A DNA stretch of 64,000 bases from Agriotes lineatus (taxonomy: Eukaryota; Arthropoda; Insecta; Coleoptera; Elateridae). A program made the translations under genes and the position numbers. The notes beneath the pieces are model-generated. The model ran no database searches. It was not told where the DNA came from and was given only the letters and a program-made list of their open reading frames with translations. Positions 21,782-34,821 of this stretch are shown one piece after another. The stretch spans positions 89,102 through 153,101 of the forward strand of contig CALNHX010003316.1 in the NCBI GenBank assembly GCA_940337035.1, given 5' to 3'. Numbering within the stretch: position 1 is the first letter of the stretch; every line of letters begins with the position of its first letter.

Positions 21782-23665
21782 GTTCCCTCCAAGTCGGGCG
21801 GTCAGCACCAGGTGGCCTTAATGACTTACCGTATGACCACCTCCCTAAAGGGGCTCAAAAGAACTTACTCAAGCCAAAAACTGTATGGCTTTTCCAATAA
21901 AAGCACGTGTTCCAGCTTCACATTTGATTACACTTGGCTTTTTCGCCACATTAGGATTGAAGATCCACAGATTGCAGGTTTAAGTCAATTAAACAAACTA
22001 AGTGTGACTATATTATTGTTTAATGAATGAAAATCGACACACACAGGGCCACAAGTTGGCCATAAGAAGGTAACATACACCCTAACTGAAAATTATCGGG
22101 AATCCCAAGCAAAAGTTAACTTAATGACGAAGTACAATACACAAGTTATTTGACGAAATTAAATTCGCAGGCGCAAAGTCCTACAGCATGCGAGGCACAA
22201 TAAACGTACAATTCGGTAGCACTTTCGCGACACATTAAATCAGGAAGCAAGACAAAAATACATTGGTAGATCCTACCTTTTATAGCTAGAACACCTACTG
22301 CGTTGACGATGACCGAAGGCTGGACCGGATCCTGGAGAAGCTTAGTGGCCGCTTGCAGCAATACAGCTCCCCAAAGGGTTGTTGAAGGGCTTTGCCAAAA
22401 GCCAAGCGGTGACTGTAGAAGGTCGAGGACTGCAGAAGACGGCGTCCACAAAGACCAAGGTTACGTCCCGCAGCGAACGTAGAACAGGGTTGCCCAAAGG
22501 GGTTGAGCGAAGGCAGTGGCCAGCGGCCCGAAAGAGTGTTGAATTAATTCGAGGTGAAAACGGTAGTCCCCGGGAACGCAGAAAATACTTTGGGTTCGGC
22601 ACGACGTGGTAGAATTTGCAAAAGCAGATATTTCCCACTCACTATGAGAAAATTACGTAGGCTTCATAAGGCGTCTTGGAGTGGATGTGCAACAGGATGC
22701 AAAGTAACTTTCCCCCGGCTCTGGGGGTCGAAGTAAACGAAATCCAAAACGCCCGCCCAAACCGGTGTCGGCCTAACCCACACACGTCCCGCGGGAACTT
22801 TATCACTTAACGAGCTATCTGCTTCGAAGCCTGCAGCAGAACTCAAAACGCACGAAAAGCTTCCCTCCGGGGCCACTAACAGTGCCGCCCCGGAGGCAAC
22901 ACAAAACCATAAGCGTCTGTTGTACTCAAAGGCTGGCTACTTATTAAAATTTCAAATGCACAGAGCTTAAAAACAACGTAACGAAAGAAAGTTTCGAACT
23001 CCAAAATCAATAATTCCAAATGTATGGTCCAACAAGGGTTTATCAAACTTTATTTTTATTTCTCAAGGCTCAAAGCTTGGTGCAACTACACGCAGCCTGA
23101 TGTCATAGCTGAACCAGCAAAATGAGCAAAGTTCCTAGAACCCCGGGTAACAAAACACAAGATAAGGGTTCCAATGCACTACTATACCACGTATGGAAAG
23201 TTTTCGACCTTAAGTATCAAATTACCAACGCGGCTCCTAAAGAATACCAAGAAATATATTTGGGTTGTGAAATCGATGTTTAAATAGGTGACAACAAAGA
23301 ATTCAGTAAGCCTTATTTTTGAAAGCTTAATTACATTAGGCAGAAACTGCAATACAAAACGGTCTTGACCATATAACAAAGAATAACTTATCGCTGTAAT
23401 TCGAAGCAATGTAAACGGGACTGGAATGCTTTTAATAACTAACGCGGTTGCCAAAGACTATTTACGGGGCAAGTTCATTTAGACGCTGCAGACCAAAACC
23501 ATGTGAATATGCGTTCAACTAAATTTTGCGCCAGGGTCGGCTTAAGTAGAATTTGAAGTCGCACAATCTTAGACTTGCTTTCTAATTACACTTTTTATTG
23601 AATTAAATGCAAGAACGACTTAATGACGTCAAAACCACTTAACACATTATAATAAAGCATCTAAG
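21782..23665. other. GC-variable DNA interrupting the pogo element
   Basis: Holds several short open frames on both strands (for example 22379-22612 and 22664-22876) without recognisable motifs. No terminal repeats were identified at its borders (about 21440 and 23660). Confidence 0.35.
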
Positions 23666-24064
23666 GTGAGAATAAACAAAGCCGCTCAGGTAAAGCGCAA
23701 TTGTTTTGACGAGAATAAATATCAAATAACTGTTAAAAAGCTCAAACTAGAAGAGACTGCCGATTCATCTAGTTCTGAGAAAGATAATATGAACTTATCT
23801 GATTTAACACACTCCGATGATGTTGGATATTTTGAAGAAATTGATGACAAGTTAAAGGATTTTAAAGATCTAAATGATATAGGCGCACAATCTTTTGTCT
23901 TGGGGAAATTTGCTACAAAGAGACATGCAAATATACGTTGGCAAGGTGTTAAAAACATAAGTAACAAAGCATATGAAATAAATTTTCCAAGGAAGAAAGG
24001 AAATGCCTTTGTTTTCCCAATAGTTGAAGACATAAGTTTTGTTTTGCTTCAAGACATAGTGTAA
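23666..24064 (+). pseudogene. probable C-terminal part of the pogo-like transposase gene
   Basis: A 132-residue frame has an acidic serine-rich part (ETADSSSSEKDNMNLSDL) and ends with a compact segment: SFVLGKFATKRHANIRWQGV, YEINFPRKKGNAFVFPIVED. Such tails, with FVLVKF..K and YEV.F.RR..FVFP, are often found at the end of pogo/Tigger-like proteins, so I link it to the remnant at 20297-21440. The link is an inference from order and style. Confidence 0.5.
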
Positions 24065-26623
24065 TGGTATAATATACTCCACCACACCACGTTAATATTA
24101 ATAATTTCTAATTTTATTGCTTCAAATTAAATTGTATTATGCCCTCTCTTTTATTTTATCTGACTGCAATTATCATTTAAAATATGCTAGCTCCGGTAAA
24201 GATTCAACTCTCATCAAAGGGTGGCTTCATGACAATTTCACTATTAATTTATTTAAAAAGGCATGCCACTGCGTTCCCATTCGATTTTACTACGCAGCCG
24301 CGCAACTATGAACTGGTATCAAATGTACAAAGGGGTTTCTAACGGCGCATAACATGTCGTTTGATTCGCAAATTCTAACTTTTGTAAACGTTAAATCAGG
24401 TAAATATTCAAATAATCTTATTTTGGCGGTTCTAACTTCTTGTTTTAGCCAAAACCGGAGCTTGATTGTTAAACCGACGCCGCTTGGGTCGATTTCATTT
24501 GTTCTGAACACTTAACCTCACAATTTGCTTTAATTATAATTACTGGCAAAATAATTCTGCTATCGGCTCGGGTACGCCTGCCCTCTGCTGCTTTCCGTGT
24601 TATCTCGCTGGTACGTAAATTTCCGGCTCCTCAAGCTATTATTTAAGTTGCTACAGTACCTACCTTATATTACATTTGTGAACGGTAGTTTTCTCGGACA
24701 GGCGCCTGAGTTGGAATTTCTCTGGAATTTGCTGTACCGGGTGTTGGGGTTGCTGGTCTCGCTGCTGCTGGTGCCCACGATGCTCTGCAACGTCCACATG
24801 GTCCTGCTTATCCTTGGTTTAGCTGGTGTCGAACCCGTAGCTGCCTCATCGGTGCCGATCTCAAGATCGGACGGCTCCACTTGGAAAACAACTTTTTGCC
24901 GTAGAAAACGTTGCCCACACTTGTATAGAAACTTCAAATTGCGCTGATCACTGTGGTATGATTTATTTTCATGTAAGTTAATGATAAATAGGAGAAATCT
25001 TTAATTGAACACAGAGCAAATTTAGGTGTGACATCAAATAATTTATTAAACTGTTTGTCCTCTCTCAACGGTTATTAACAATTGCCTATCTACTAATAAA
25101 TTTACAAAAACCGGATATTATCTTAGTTCAAATATCGTACATTTTATCTTAATTATTATTAACAGTACCTAACTAGAACTACACAATTCTTATAAACTAA
25201 ATTACAATGCACATTGGATCAGTCTTTAAATTGTCTGTTGGCGCACTGCACTTGTTATTAAATGTTCTTATTGTTTATTCACGTATGTTTATTGACTCAC
25301 TTCCTTTTAGAATGTTTGAATCTCATGTTTGCTTTTCACCAAATTTTAACAACACTTAACTGTCTATTTTTCTTGCATATTTTGCCAAATAGAAATAAGG
25401 ACTTGGTAATTTCTTCTTATAGTTATTAATTTGCCTTATTCATTTGCTCTATTGCAATATTATCATTCCTTCGCCTCATACCTTTTTATAATCGTTCACA
25501 AAATGTATTTTAAATTGGCTAACATGAATTCTATGTTTCATACCTGCACGTAGCAAACCTCTTTGTGTTAATTTGATTTAATTAGGCACTTTATTCTGCC
25601 AAATATAATTACTTTACTTTAAACTCATATTCTAACCCTGTGAAAAGCCAGCTGTCTCCTTAGCATTTCTAAATTCATTCATTTATTTGAACACAGGCAT
25701 TTCAAACTTGTCAAATGCATTTACTGGATTATAATTATAATGATTTTAACATTGCGGCCAGATACAACATCTCTACTCTGTGCTTAATTTACTTTTTACA
25801 TCGCACTGCAATCAGAGCATGGGCGTAGGGCCCAATACCATCTCAATAGAATTGCACTTACCTGATCCAGATCTTTCCGGAGGGATGGCCAGAGCAAATA
25901 CAACGTACAGATTTGCCATTGATATGCCATGCTATAACGTTAACTAACAATTATTATAATTTTATAAGCAATTGATGGTTGTATTTCTTAATCCCATCTT
26001 TTTGGTTATTTCTAATTAGGGAACAGTGGAACCTCTCTCAAATATGGCCACTGTACTCAATCTGGAAGATACACTGGCCATTCTGCATATTTAAAAAAAA
26101 TAGATTTTAGTCAAAAATTATGTTTTTAACAGTGAATGGTTAATGTTATTAGTGCAACATATAATCCCAGCCAAACAGATGTACAAAAATTATAATAGGT
26201 TAAAAGTTTAACGGCAAAACCTAAAAAGGTGGCCACTGTAGTTGGACCCCCCCTATTTTTAATCCTAGGAACTAAAAGTAATGACTTTTAAGACGGTTGC
26301 GCAAAATATACTATTGTCGCTGGCTCTCCGTCTATACATATGTCTGATAGTTGGTGAGACACATTGCACAATAGGTTCACATCTGCTTTGCATGAACGGT
26401 GGCATTGGATTTTTATTATTAAGTTGCACATAAACAGAACCGTAGGTAATTTTTATTTTGTTGTCTAACCTGCATAACCCCCAAGAAATTTACTGTCATT
26501 TGGCAGAACAGAATATTGTAATCACTCAAGTTCTATTTGCTGTTCTGCTTAAATATGGCAACTTTGCATTTAAAGGTGTTTTGTTACGTTTCCTAAAGTA
26601 AATGCATTTGGAAACCATAACTT
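24065..26623. other. AT-rich DNA without recognisable gene
   Basis: A GC-richer patch at about 24690-24930 is open on both strands but shows no motif. At 26026 and 26230 are related cagtgga/ccactgta motifs that may be worn transposon ends. Otherwise nothing is seen. Confidence 0.4.
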
Positions 26624-26637
26624 TAAATGTAAGCCTT
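26624..26637. repeat. left target-site duplication of the LOA-like LINE
   Basis: taaatgtaagcctt, identical to 32269-32282. Confidence 0.88.
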
Positions 26638-27171
26638 AGACCCGTAGAATAGTCCCACGGTATGTCCTGCCTGGCGTAAGAGGCGACCTAAAAGGACAGC
26701 ACACACATTTACACATACACCCAATAAACACATCTACACAACATGTACACGGGGGCAGGGAAGACCGGTATCTCCGTTTTTCAAGAAGTATCGAGGTGGG
26801 GCCCTGGTTGGGTTGATCTGGCAGTGGTAGCTGGCTTAGAAACCAGGTATGGCACACCTGGGCCGACGGGTAGTATAGGGGCCCACCCTTTTCTAACCAG
26901 CGTAGGGGGCTGCCCTTTCAACCGTCAAAAAATCCCGTGGTATGTAGTAGTGCCAGGTGGTGCCTGGAATAGGGCCCTGCTGCGTATCTCGGGGGGCTTC
27001 GTCAGCGGCGGCCCAGACCTCCTAATCGGGACCAGCTCTGCCATGATATTTTGCAGAAACTGGTACACGGAGGACCCCAACCCCAAATCAATCACTCATA
27101 CTACTCCACGCACACTAACACAGAACAAGTACAAACAGAAACAAAATACACACCATCCCCAAAACTTAAAT

Positions 27172-28467
27172 ATGGAAGAACAAAACATAGATTATGGTTC
27201 AAACGTGCCACAAAACCTGGAGCACCCTAGCTCCAAAAAAGTAACAGAGGAAGGCTCCGGTCATCAGGCAGCGAATCCGAGGGGGAGACTAGCGTTTCCC
27301 CCATGGATAAAGCAGCTAGGGAGGCCCGTCGCAAAGAGAAGCGAAAGGAAAATAAGCGTAAGACCAGGACGCTTAAGAGGCGAGAAGAGAGAGCAAAACG
27401 GAGGGAACTGCGGGAAGGCCAGGGTCCATCGGCCCAGGCAAGCCAGGCAGAACACTCTTCACAGGAAGCGGCTGACAAGGGTCCTAGGGAAGCAAGTCCA
27501 GGCGACTCTCCAAAGAGTAGCCAGGGCCAGCAACCTAGGGGCCCATGTAAGCTGCAGAGACAGCCCTCGGGAAAAATAAGAGGTCCGGAGGCGAGGAGAG
27601 CAAAAGGGGCTGCTGCACGCAAACCCATAGAGCTCATCACGCACTCCATGGGACGAGTCAGGGTAACGGAAGGCCAACCAGGTCCTTCAGGTACCCGACC
27701 GACCATTAAGAGACCGAGGAGTGATGACACTCCCCCAGAGGCAGTGAAAAAAAGGCCAAAAAGCTTACCGAAGCAAGCAGGGAAAGCCAAGGCTTCTTTC
27801 TCATCCTTTGAGAAAAACCACGGCTAAGTCCCAGCGAGCAACGGAGCCGAAGCCGCCTAATAGGGAGAACCAGGTTGTAATCAGGTCTGACCGACCAGAT
27901 GGCCAGGTTCTCCCAAAGGAAGCTGAGGCAATTAGAGCGAACATAGTTGCCGAGATGTTCAGTGCCATGGCAGGCCCCGAAGGGGGTCCCCAGGGGCCAG
28001 AACTCCGGTTTAGGAACTCAGGACTAGTGGAACCAGGCTGGTTCTTAGTCACTGCCCAGGACGACACCTCAGCAAGATGGCTGGAGAGCTGGACACCTCT
28101 CAGTGCCGAGGGAGTCACCTTTGCCCCAACAAGAGCATCGGAGGCACCATGGCCAGAGAAGGTGGGTTTCTGGCTCAGAAGCCAAGAGGAGGTTGACCTG
28201 GAAAAGCTGAGGCAGATGCTTTCCATGCAGAACCGCTCACTAAGAGTGGAGCAATGGAGGCATGTTCAGACGACAGGAGGACCAGGAGGGTGGTTCTTGA
28301 CCTTCATGGTCAGCGGAGATACTGTCCAAACTCTGGAGGAGTCTGGGTGGCAGCTCTACTACCAGTTGGTTACTCTCGCAGTGCGAAGGGTGCCGACGTG
28401 GAGTGGAGCAGTCCGCCAGGACTCTTCTGAGGCCGGCGTGTCAAAGCAGGCCAAGAAGGACAACTGA
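27172..28467 (+). CDS. LOA-like LINE ORF1 (nucleic-acid-binding protein), two frameshifts
   Basis: The likely start is ATG 27172 (MEEQNIDYGSNVPQNLEH). A shift near 27255-27265 leads into a strongly basic segment (MDKAAREARRKEKRKENKRK, 27303 on), and a second near 27800-27815 leads into the C-terminal half (27808-28467), which reads GPELRFRNSGLVEPGWFLVT and EEVDLEKLRQMLSMQNRSLR. That half resembles the DUF4780-like domain of LOA/Bilbo ORF1 proteins (family knowledge, matched by eye). The protein would coat the element RNA. Both breaks are single-base, so they could be assembly errors in an otherwise intact gene of about 430 residues. Confidence 0.75.
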
Positions 28468-28502
28468 GAGGACCACAGCCCCCGCACCATTAACTCCCCA
28501 TA

Positions 28503-29093
28503 ATGGATTTACTGCGGGTAAGTCAGATCAATCTTCAGCACAGTAGGGGCGCTACGGCAGAGCTGATGAGCGCCCTAACTGGCAGGAGAGAAATAGTCCT
28601 CATTCAAGAACCGTATGTTTACAGGAACAAGGTCAGGGGACTGAGGATGGCCAACTACAATGTAGTAGTTGGCGAGGAAGTAAACGATCGACCCAGGACC
28701 TGTATCATGGTGTCCAGGGATCTCAGCATGGTACCACTACCGCAGCTGGGAACCAAGGACCTCACTGCAGCGGTTCTGGAGTATCAGGTAGGTGGTAGAA
28801 ACCATAAGGTAGTAGTAGGAAGCGCCTATTTTCCCTCGGATGACGCGCGTATACCTACGGAGGAATTCGAACGCTTAATATCGTTTGCGAGAGATAAAGG
28901 TCTTCCGGTAATTGTCGGATGTGACGCCAATGCACATCATTCGGTGTGGGGGAGCTCAGACATTAACCCTCGGGGCGAAACCCTACTAGAATATTTGGCG
29001 TCCACGGATCTTGAGATAATGAACAAAGGTACAGAGCCCACTTTTGTCAATGGCATCCGAAAGGAGGTAATTGATATTACAGTGGCCTTCTAG
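28503..29093 (+). CDS. LOA-like LINE ORF2, endonuclease part
   Basis: Starts at ATG 28503 (MDLLRVSQINLQHSRGATAE). It is an apurinic-type endonuclease domain that nicks target DNA: INLQHS, IVLIQEPYVY with the catalytic Glu, VVVGSAYFPSDD, and GCDANAHHSVWGSS with the catalytic Asp-Asn pair. The frame hits TAG at 29091-29093 after EVIDITVAF. One T too many in the TT at 29088-29089 explains it: in the next frame the text goes on with SRCFSINIENWKV and TSDHRMI, the last endonuclease motif. It is therefore the N-terminus of the following reading frame. Confidence 0.88.
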   Translation: MDLLRVSQINLQHSRGATAELMSALTGRREIVLIQEPYVYRNKVRGLRMANYNVVVGEEVNDRPRTCIMVSRDLSMVPLPQLGTKDLTAAVLEYQVGGRNHKVVVGSAYFPSDDARIPTEEFERLISFARDKGLPVIVGCDANAHHSVWGSSDINPRGETLLEYLASTDLEIMNKGTEPTFVNGIRKEVIDITVAF

Positions 29094-32000
29094 GTGTTTT
29101 TCAATCAATATTGAAAACTGGAAAGTGACGTCGGATATCGTGACATCTGATCATCGTATGATCAGAATGGAAATGAATTCCGACAAGCCTCTGGAAATTC
29201 CCCACCGGAACCCCAGGGCAACAGACTGGGAAAGCTATCGTTCCAATCTCGTTCGCCAAGGAGGCCAACCAGAGGAAGGTATATGCACAAAAGAACAATT
29301 AAGTAAAGACGTAGAGCAACTGGCAAGTAAAATTGTCTCAGCTTATGAGGAGGCTTGTCCTCTCAGGGAGGCTCGAGTTCGTAGGGTACCATGGTGGACC
29401 GGCACTCTAGCCGATCTGCGCAAGGAATCCAGGCGAATCTTTAATCGAGCTATCAGAGAAGGGACACAGGCCTCATGGGACAATTTCAAAATGGCCAGGA
29501 ATAGGTTTAAAAATGAGTTAAGGCGCAGCAAAAGATCTAGCTGGCAGAAATACTGTGCAGAGTTAAACTCAGTATCAGACTCTGCTAGACTGATGAAAAT
29601 CTTAATCCGCGAAACTAGTCAAACAGTAGGAGCGCTAAAAAAGGCTGATGGGATGTGGACAACATCCAGAGAGGAGTCGTTACAACACCTCCTGGAAGTC
29701 CACTTTCCAGGAGACGGCGCCATCCAGTTAGCACCCATAGCGGAACAGGAACCAGTTCCTATAGAGAACTGGCAGTTCGCTGAGGGAATTATAACGGAAG
29801 GTGCAGTCACATGGGCAGTACAGGAGTTTGATCCCTTTAAGTCGCCGGGGCCAGATGGGATCTTCCCAGCATTGCTTCAGAAAGGCCTGGATATCCTTCT
29901 TCCACATATAGTAAGGGTATATAGGGCCAGCGTAGCAATGGGATGGGTCCCAGAACAGTGGAAGGCAGCCAGAGTGGTCTTTATTCCCAAGACGGGAAGG
30001 GAGGACTACACAACTGCCAAATCTTTTAGGCCCATTAGTCTTACATCCTTTCTTTTAAAGACCTTGGAAAGGATCATTGATAGGCATCTAACGGAAAGGG
30101 TAATAAGAACACACCCATTCCACAGGAATCAGCACGCATACAGACGTGGAAGATCGACCGAAACTGCACTCCACGCTGTCGTGCACAAGGTTGAAAGGGC
30201 ACTACACTATAAGGAAGTGGCCCTTGCAGTACTTTTTGACATTGAAGGCGCATTTGACAAGGCAAGAACGGCTACAATATGTCAAGCCTTACAGGTCAGG
30301 GAAACCCCTCCCGTTCTGGTCAGTTGGGTGAGAACAGCACTGGAGCAAAGAACCGTGACAGCAAACCTAGGGGACTGTTCAGTGAGGGCCAGGGTGACGG
30401 GAGGTTGCCCGCAAGGCAGTTGCCTCTCACCTCACCTGTGGTGTCTTATAATGGACGGTCTACTGGGATGCCTAACGGAAGAGGGCTTCTATGCACAAGC
30501 ATACGCAGACGATGGACTGGTACTTGTTACTGGCAGGTTCCTAAACATCGTTTGCGATAGAATGCAGGTAGCTTGCAGGATTATTGAAAGATGGTGTGAA
30601 GAGAAAGGTCTGTCGGTAAACCCACTAAAGACTGAGATCATTCTCTTCACAAAAAGACGAAAACTTCAGGGTCTGAGGATACCCATTATGTACGGAAGAC
30701 CACTTGCATTAGTGCAAGAGGTCAAGTACCTGGGGGTAATCCTCGACAGCAAATTAAGTTGGAGGTCGCATGTCGACAGGACGGTGAAGAAGTCGACAAC
30801 GACCTTATGGCAGTTGCGCAGAGTTATAGGCAAGAACTGGGGGATAAACCCCAAGATTCTGCACTGGCTCTACACATTGGTAGTAAGGCCAAGAGTTCAG
30901 TACGGCTCAGTGGTCTGGTGGCCTAGTGTAGAGCGCCCCAGTATTTCCGTAAGATTGGCAAAGGTCCAACGACTAGCCTGTCTCGGAATTACAGGGGCAA
31001 TGAGGACAACCCCAACAGCCGCACTGGAGGTAATATTGGGACTCCCGGGCCTCGACACTTGGATAAAGAGAGAGGCCATGGCTACCCACCTCAGAATGCG
31101 GGATACGGGGCTATGGAATGACCAGGGAGTTCGCACGGGCCATGCTAGGATCGCCGACATGGCTGCTAGAGAAATACCTCTATCAGCCTACAGGGTAACC
31201 GAATTAGAGGACCGGCTAAGGTTAGAAAAAGAATTCTCTCTCACTATCCCAACAAGGGAACAGTGGGAGCAAAAAAGGGTTAAGTTCCAGTCGAATGCCT
31301 TGATATGCTACACGGATGGTTCTCGAGTGGCAGAAAGGCAATCCTCTGGAGCAGGAATTTATATGGAAGGCCGGGGGGTGCAAGAAAGCTATGCTTTAGG
31401 AAGATTCACCACGGTATTCCAAGCAGAAGTTTATGCCATCCTATCGGTGGCAACAAGGAACGAGGTTAGGATATCCCCAGAGCAAAAAATTTATATTTGC
31501 TCCGACAGCCAAGCCGCACTAAAAGCAATCTTCTCAGCCAGGACAAGATCAGCTCTTGTCCAGGAATGTGGAGATGCTTTAGCCGAATTGGCAAGGGAAA
31601 AGGACGTCAAGCTCATCTGGGTCCCGGGACACACGGGGGTCCAAGGCAACGAGAAGGCGGACGAACTAGCCAAACTTGGAGCCGGGGAAACTTGTTTTGG
31701 ACCGGAACCTTTTTTGGGTATAACAAGGCAGCAGGTCTCAGCAGCCCTAACCGGGTGGGCCTACAAGACCAGCGAGGAAAAGTGGAAAGGATGCAGGGGC
31801 TGTCGTCAGGCAAAGTACCACATAGCGGGATTTGATTCAAAGAAATCGGTCTGGCTAATGGAAAGGAGCCGAGGAACCACAAATCTTTTGATAGGGATCT
31901 TGACAGGCCACTGTAAACTAAAGAGACACCTAACACTGATAGGAGTGGAGGAAGATCCCATCTGCCCAAGATGTGGGAGGGACGAGGAAACGTCCTTTCA

Positions 32001-32181
32001 CTACTTGGGAGAATGCGAAGCGTACCAGCGACTGAGGTATAGAACCTTTGGAGCACCTACGCTTCGAATGGAAGAGTTGAACTCCCTATCCTGGGCCGAA
32101 ATTCTGATCTTCATTAGAAAATCAGGAAGGTTTAAGCAGGGAGAAGAGCCCATCGAAGAGGACGATAATGAAGGCGGTTGA
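29090..32181 (+). CDS. LOA-like LINE ORF2, reverse transcriptase and RNase H
   Basis: About 1,030 residues are open to a TGA at 32179-32181. Domains in order: end of endonuclease (TSDHRMI), linker, reverse transcriptase (PGPDGIFPALLQ, SFRPISLTSFLLKTLERI, FDIEGAFDKA, GCPQGSCLSPHLW, catalytic QAYADDGLVLV near 30501-30512), then RNase H with all four acidic residues (CYTDGS, FQAEVYAIL, SDSQAAL, GNEKADELAKLG), and a CPRCGRDEETSFHYLGEC finger. It copies the element RNA at the nicked target. No stop interrupts the frame, which suggests recent activity. Confidence 0.93.
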
Positions 32182-32268
32182 GGGGATGGCATGGGGTTGG
32201 CAAAAAGGGCCTATGGTGGCCTACTTGCTAGACTTCGGTCTCCCCACAACTACTACTACTACTACTAC

Positions 32269-32282
32269 TAAATGTAAGCCTT
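32269..32282. repeat. right target-site duplication of the LOA-like LINE
   Basis: taaatgtaagcctt, directly after the (act)n tail and identical to 26624-26637. Confidence 0.88.
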
Positions 32283-33389
32283 GTTTAAACACAACAAAGT
32301 TATTTTTTACTCATCTAAATTGGGAAAACTTAATGCAAAATCGATGTGAACAGAGTACCTATAACTGTCTAATTTTAACATCTATAACAAATTTAAATAA
32401 TTTTCCATGTAATAAAAAGTTTTAAATTATACTAATCATTTTCTAAAATTGATGTGGTTTGTGGAAGCTCATTAAATAATTTTGTGGGAAAAATAATAAG
32501 TCATGCAATGTATTTTAAGGTTGAGACCATTGATATTGCAGCATTTAAAAATAGAAGAAGCTAAATATTACATCTGTATTAGAATTTTTATTTTCTCTGT
32601 TATGAGAAATTATACAACTATTCCCTTACACTTACACTAACATATATTCACCTATTCTGAAAAGAAAGTTTTTATCAGCTATTATGAAACCCGAAAAGCT
32701 ATAGTAATATTTTAAGGTCATTATCATTAGCGATTTACCTTGAAATGCGGACATTACACATAACTGTTGAGTTCACATAACTTTACAATATTGTGCAATT
32801 AGTGACTGTGACATTATATAACCCGATCAGCTGGGGATTTCACTGGAGCACAAAGGTAACAAAACAACTATTTTGTGTGCCAGTCGCTTACCCAGTTTTG
32901 GTTGAATATACAACACGTTAGAATTTCTGTATAATACTGCAGTATTTCTCTTGTGAATAGTAATGCATATTAATTCTTGTGCTGATAAAGAAGATAAAGG
33001 TATGATTAAATCAATAATAGAAGTATTATTCTTAATTTAGAGTGATCTTAACTTTGCAGTGTAAAGAAAATAGGTGAATTGACAGTGCGATTAGTCTAAC
33101 AACAATGGAAAAGTACTGATAATCTCAAAATTAGCGGTACATTCATATCTGCATTCACCCTACACCGAAAGGTAGATGGGTACACTTTATATATCTATAT
33201 ATCATATCTGCATTCCTGAATTTACATTTATTTTTAATAGCAATTGGAGGACAAATGTTAATTATTACACTGAACTGAACTAATTTGGCTGAATGCCAAT
33301 GAATATTTTATTCGAAACTATTTATGATATTATCTCATTGTAAACATAGTTCTTAAAAGCCTCGTTAAACCACTTCATGGTTCCTTACA
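32283..33389. other. AT-rich intergenic DNA
   Basis: No gene, RNA or clear repeat is seen between the LOA-like LINE and the pogo-like element. Confidence 0.5.
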
Positions 33390-34266
33390 TAGGGAAGGTG
33401 GGGCAAGTGTGCCATAGTAACATATTTCTCACAAAATAAAATCACACAAATCTGATATCCATTTTTTCTATGGAGTGTAGTTGCCTACTATATTAGGAAA
33501 GTTTTAGAACCAAAAAGTCCTGCAAAAGAAATTTTTATAAGCTGCCAGCACTCGAAATATGATTTTGTGCATAATGGCACTCTTGTCCCACCGAGTGGGT
33601 AAGAGTGCCATTTCGTACTTATGTATATTTTATTGACAAAATAAATAAATTGGCCTTTTTCCTAGCTTTAATTAATTTGGGTGAGGAGATTAGGCGAAAA
33701 CAACATACAAATATAAGTGAATCTGTATTTTTGTAAACATAAGAAATATTATATATCAAGGTCGGCAAATATCACATTCAAAAATCGTTTGGTTTTTTTC
33801 AAAATCGGTACAATCTTCATGGGCCAATTTCTTGCATTCCATGCACTGCACCATGTTTTTGTCTGGGGGTTCGATCAATAATTCTTCGTTACAAATTAGA
33901 CAAAATAATTCAGTTTCAATGTTATCACTACTAGAGTCTTTTAATTCGATGTCTTCATCGCTGACACTACTTGAAGATAGTGATGTGGGTCGGGTAAATA
34001 CCCAGTGGGTAGGGTATTTATAAATGGGTATTTACCCTTGCCTCAGGTAAATACCTAAAAACTGGGTATTTATCAAATTTCTAATATTTAGAAAGCTAAG
34101 CTAACTTTTACTCACATAATAATGTTATCTTAATAAATAAACTACGTACAGCGTGAGTAGAAAAAAGTGGAGAAGGAGCGAGAAATTTTGAATTACATCC
34201 TAGTAATTTTTTGCTTTTATGTTTCTCGCAGGTGTATCACCCCAATTTTCTGGTTACATGTCATTG

Positions 34267-34340
34267 GTGGCACTGTAAATCTATGTCAAATTCGAGGTTA
34301 GCAGGTTAGTTTTTGCGTCAGTTATGACACAAACTGACAT
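34267..34340. repeat. palindromic dispersed repeat, copy 2 (half)
   Basis: ggcactgtaaatctatgtc followed by attcgaggttagcaggttag and gcgtcagttatgacac, then the similarity ends; only one arm of the palindrome is present. Confidence 0.65.
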
Positions 34341-34821
34341 ATTTATCGGGAAGAAACATTGGCTGCCGAAGTTTATGGAAAAAAACAATAAGCAATAATT
34401 TGCACCCATCAGAATTTACAAAAAAAAAATGTGATGGCTCTGATTCTGGAGATTGGGATGATTTATATTGTTTGTATATTATTTTACAACTTGTTTCCAT
34501 TTTTGAAAAATGAACTTAACATTGACTTGGAGAACATCAATAATAATACATACTTATATACATATTAAGAAACAATCTTAATAAGGCAAAGAAAATAACA
34601 AAATGAGATAGCAATGAAATAATATGAACAAAAGCACATGATACTTGAGTAAGAAAGAGATAACCGTTCAAAAAAGTTATTTTAGTAGGCATATTTAGTT
34701 GTCATATGCCATAATTAAAATGAGCGTCAAGTCTACTCAAATATTTGTTTCCATGTTCATCTTTTTCTTCTTCAAGCATTGCATTCTGTTTTTATTCATG
34801 CTATCTTATTGCTGTTGCATA

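Larger units (their letters stand above)
26638..32268 (+). mobile_element. full-length LOA-like LINE with 14-bp target duplication
   Basis: The element is flanked by taaatgtaagcctt at 26624-26637 and 32269-32282. The 5' leader begins with gtcccacggtatgtcctgcc.. and gtaagaggcgac, a leader style seen in several insect LINEs. Two coding regions follow (ORF1 about 27172-28467, ORF2 28503-32181), then a 3' end with an (act)n microsatellite tail. The domain order endonuclease, reverse transcriptase, RNase H and a CCHC-type finger, with the PGPDGIFPALLQ motif, points to the LOA/Bilbo-like branch of the I group (inference). A perfect target duplication and nearly open frames suggest a recent insertion. 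Confidence 0.9.

Noticed and set aside
24597..24947. open frames on both strands in a GC-richer patch
   Set aside because: No recognisable domain on either strand; openness follows from base composition.
26026..26260. pogo-type terminal motif cagtggaacctc as the end of an element
   Set aside because: No matching inverted end with TA flank could be found.
27227..27790. minus-strand 187-residue frame
   Set aside because: Shadow of the LINE ORF1 basic region on the plus strand.
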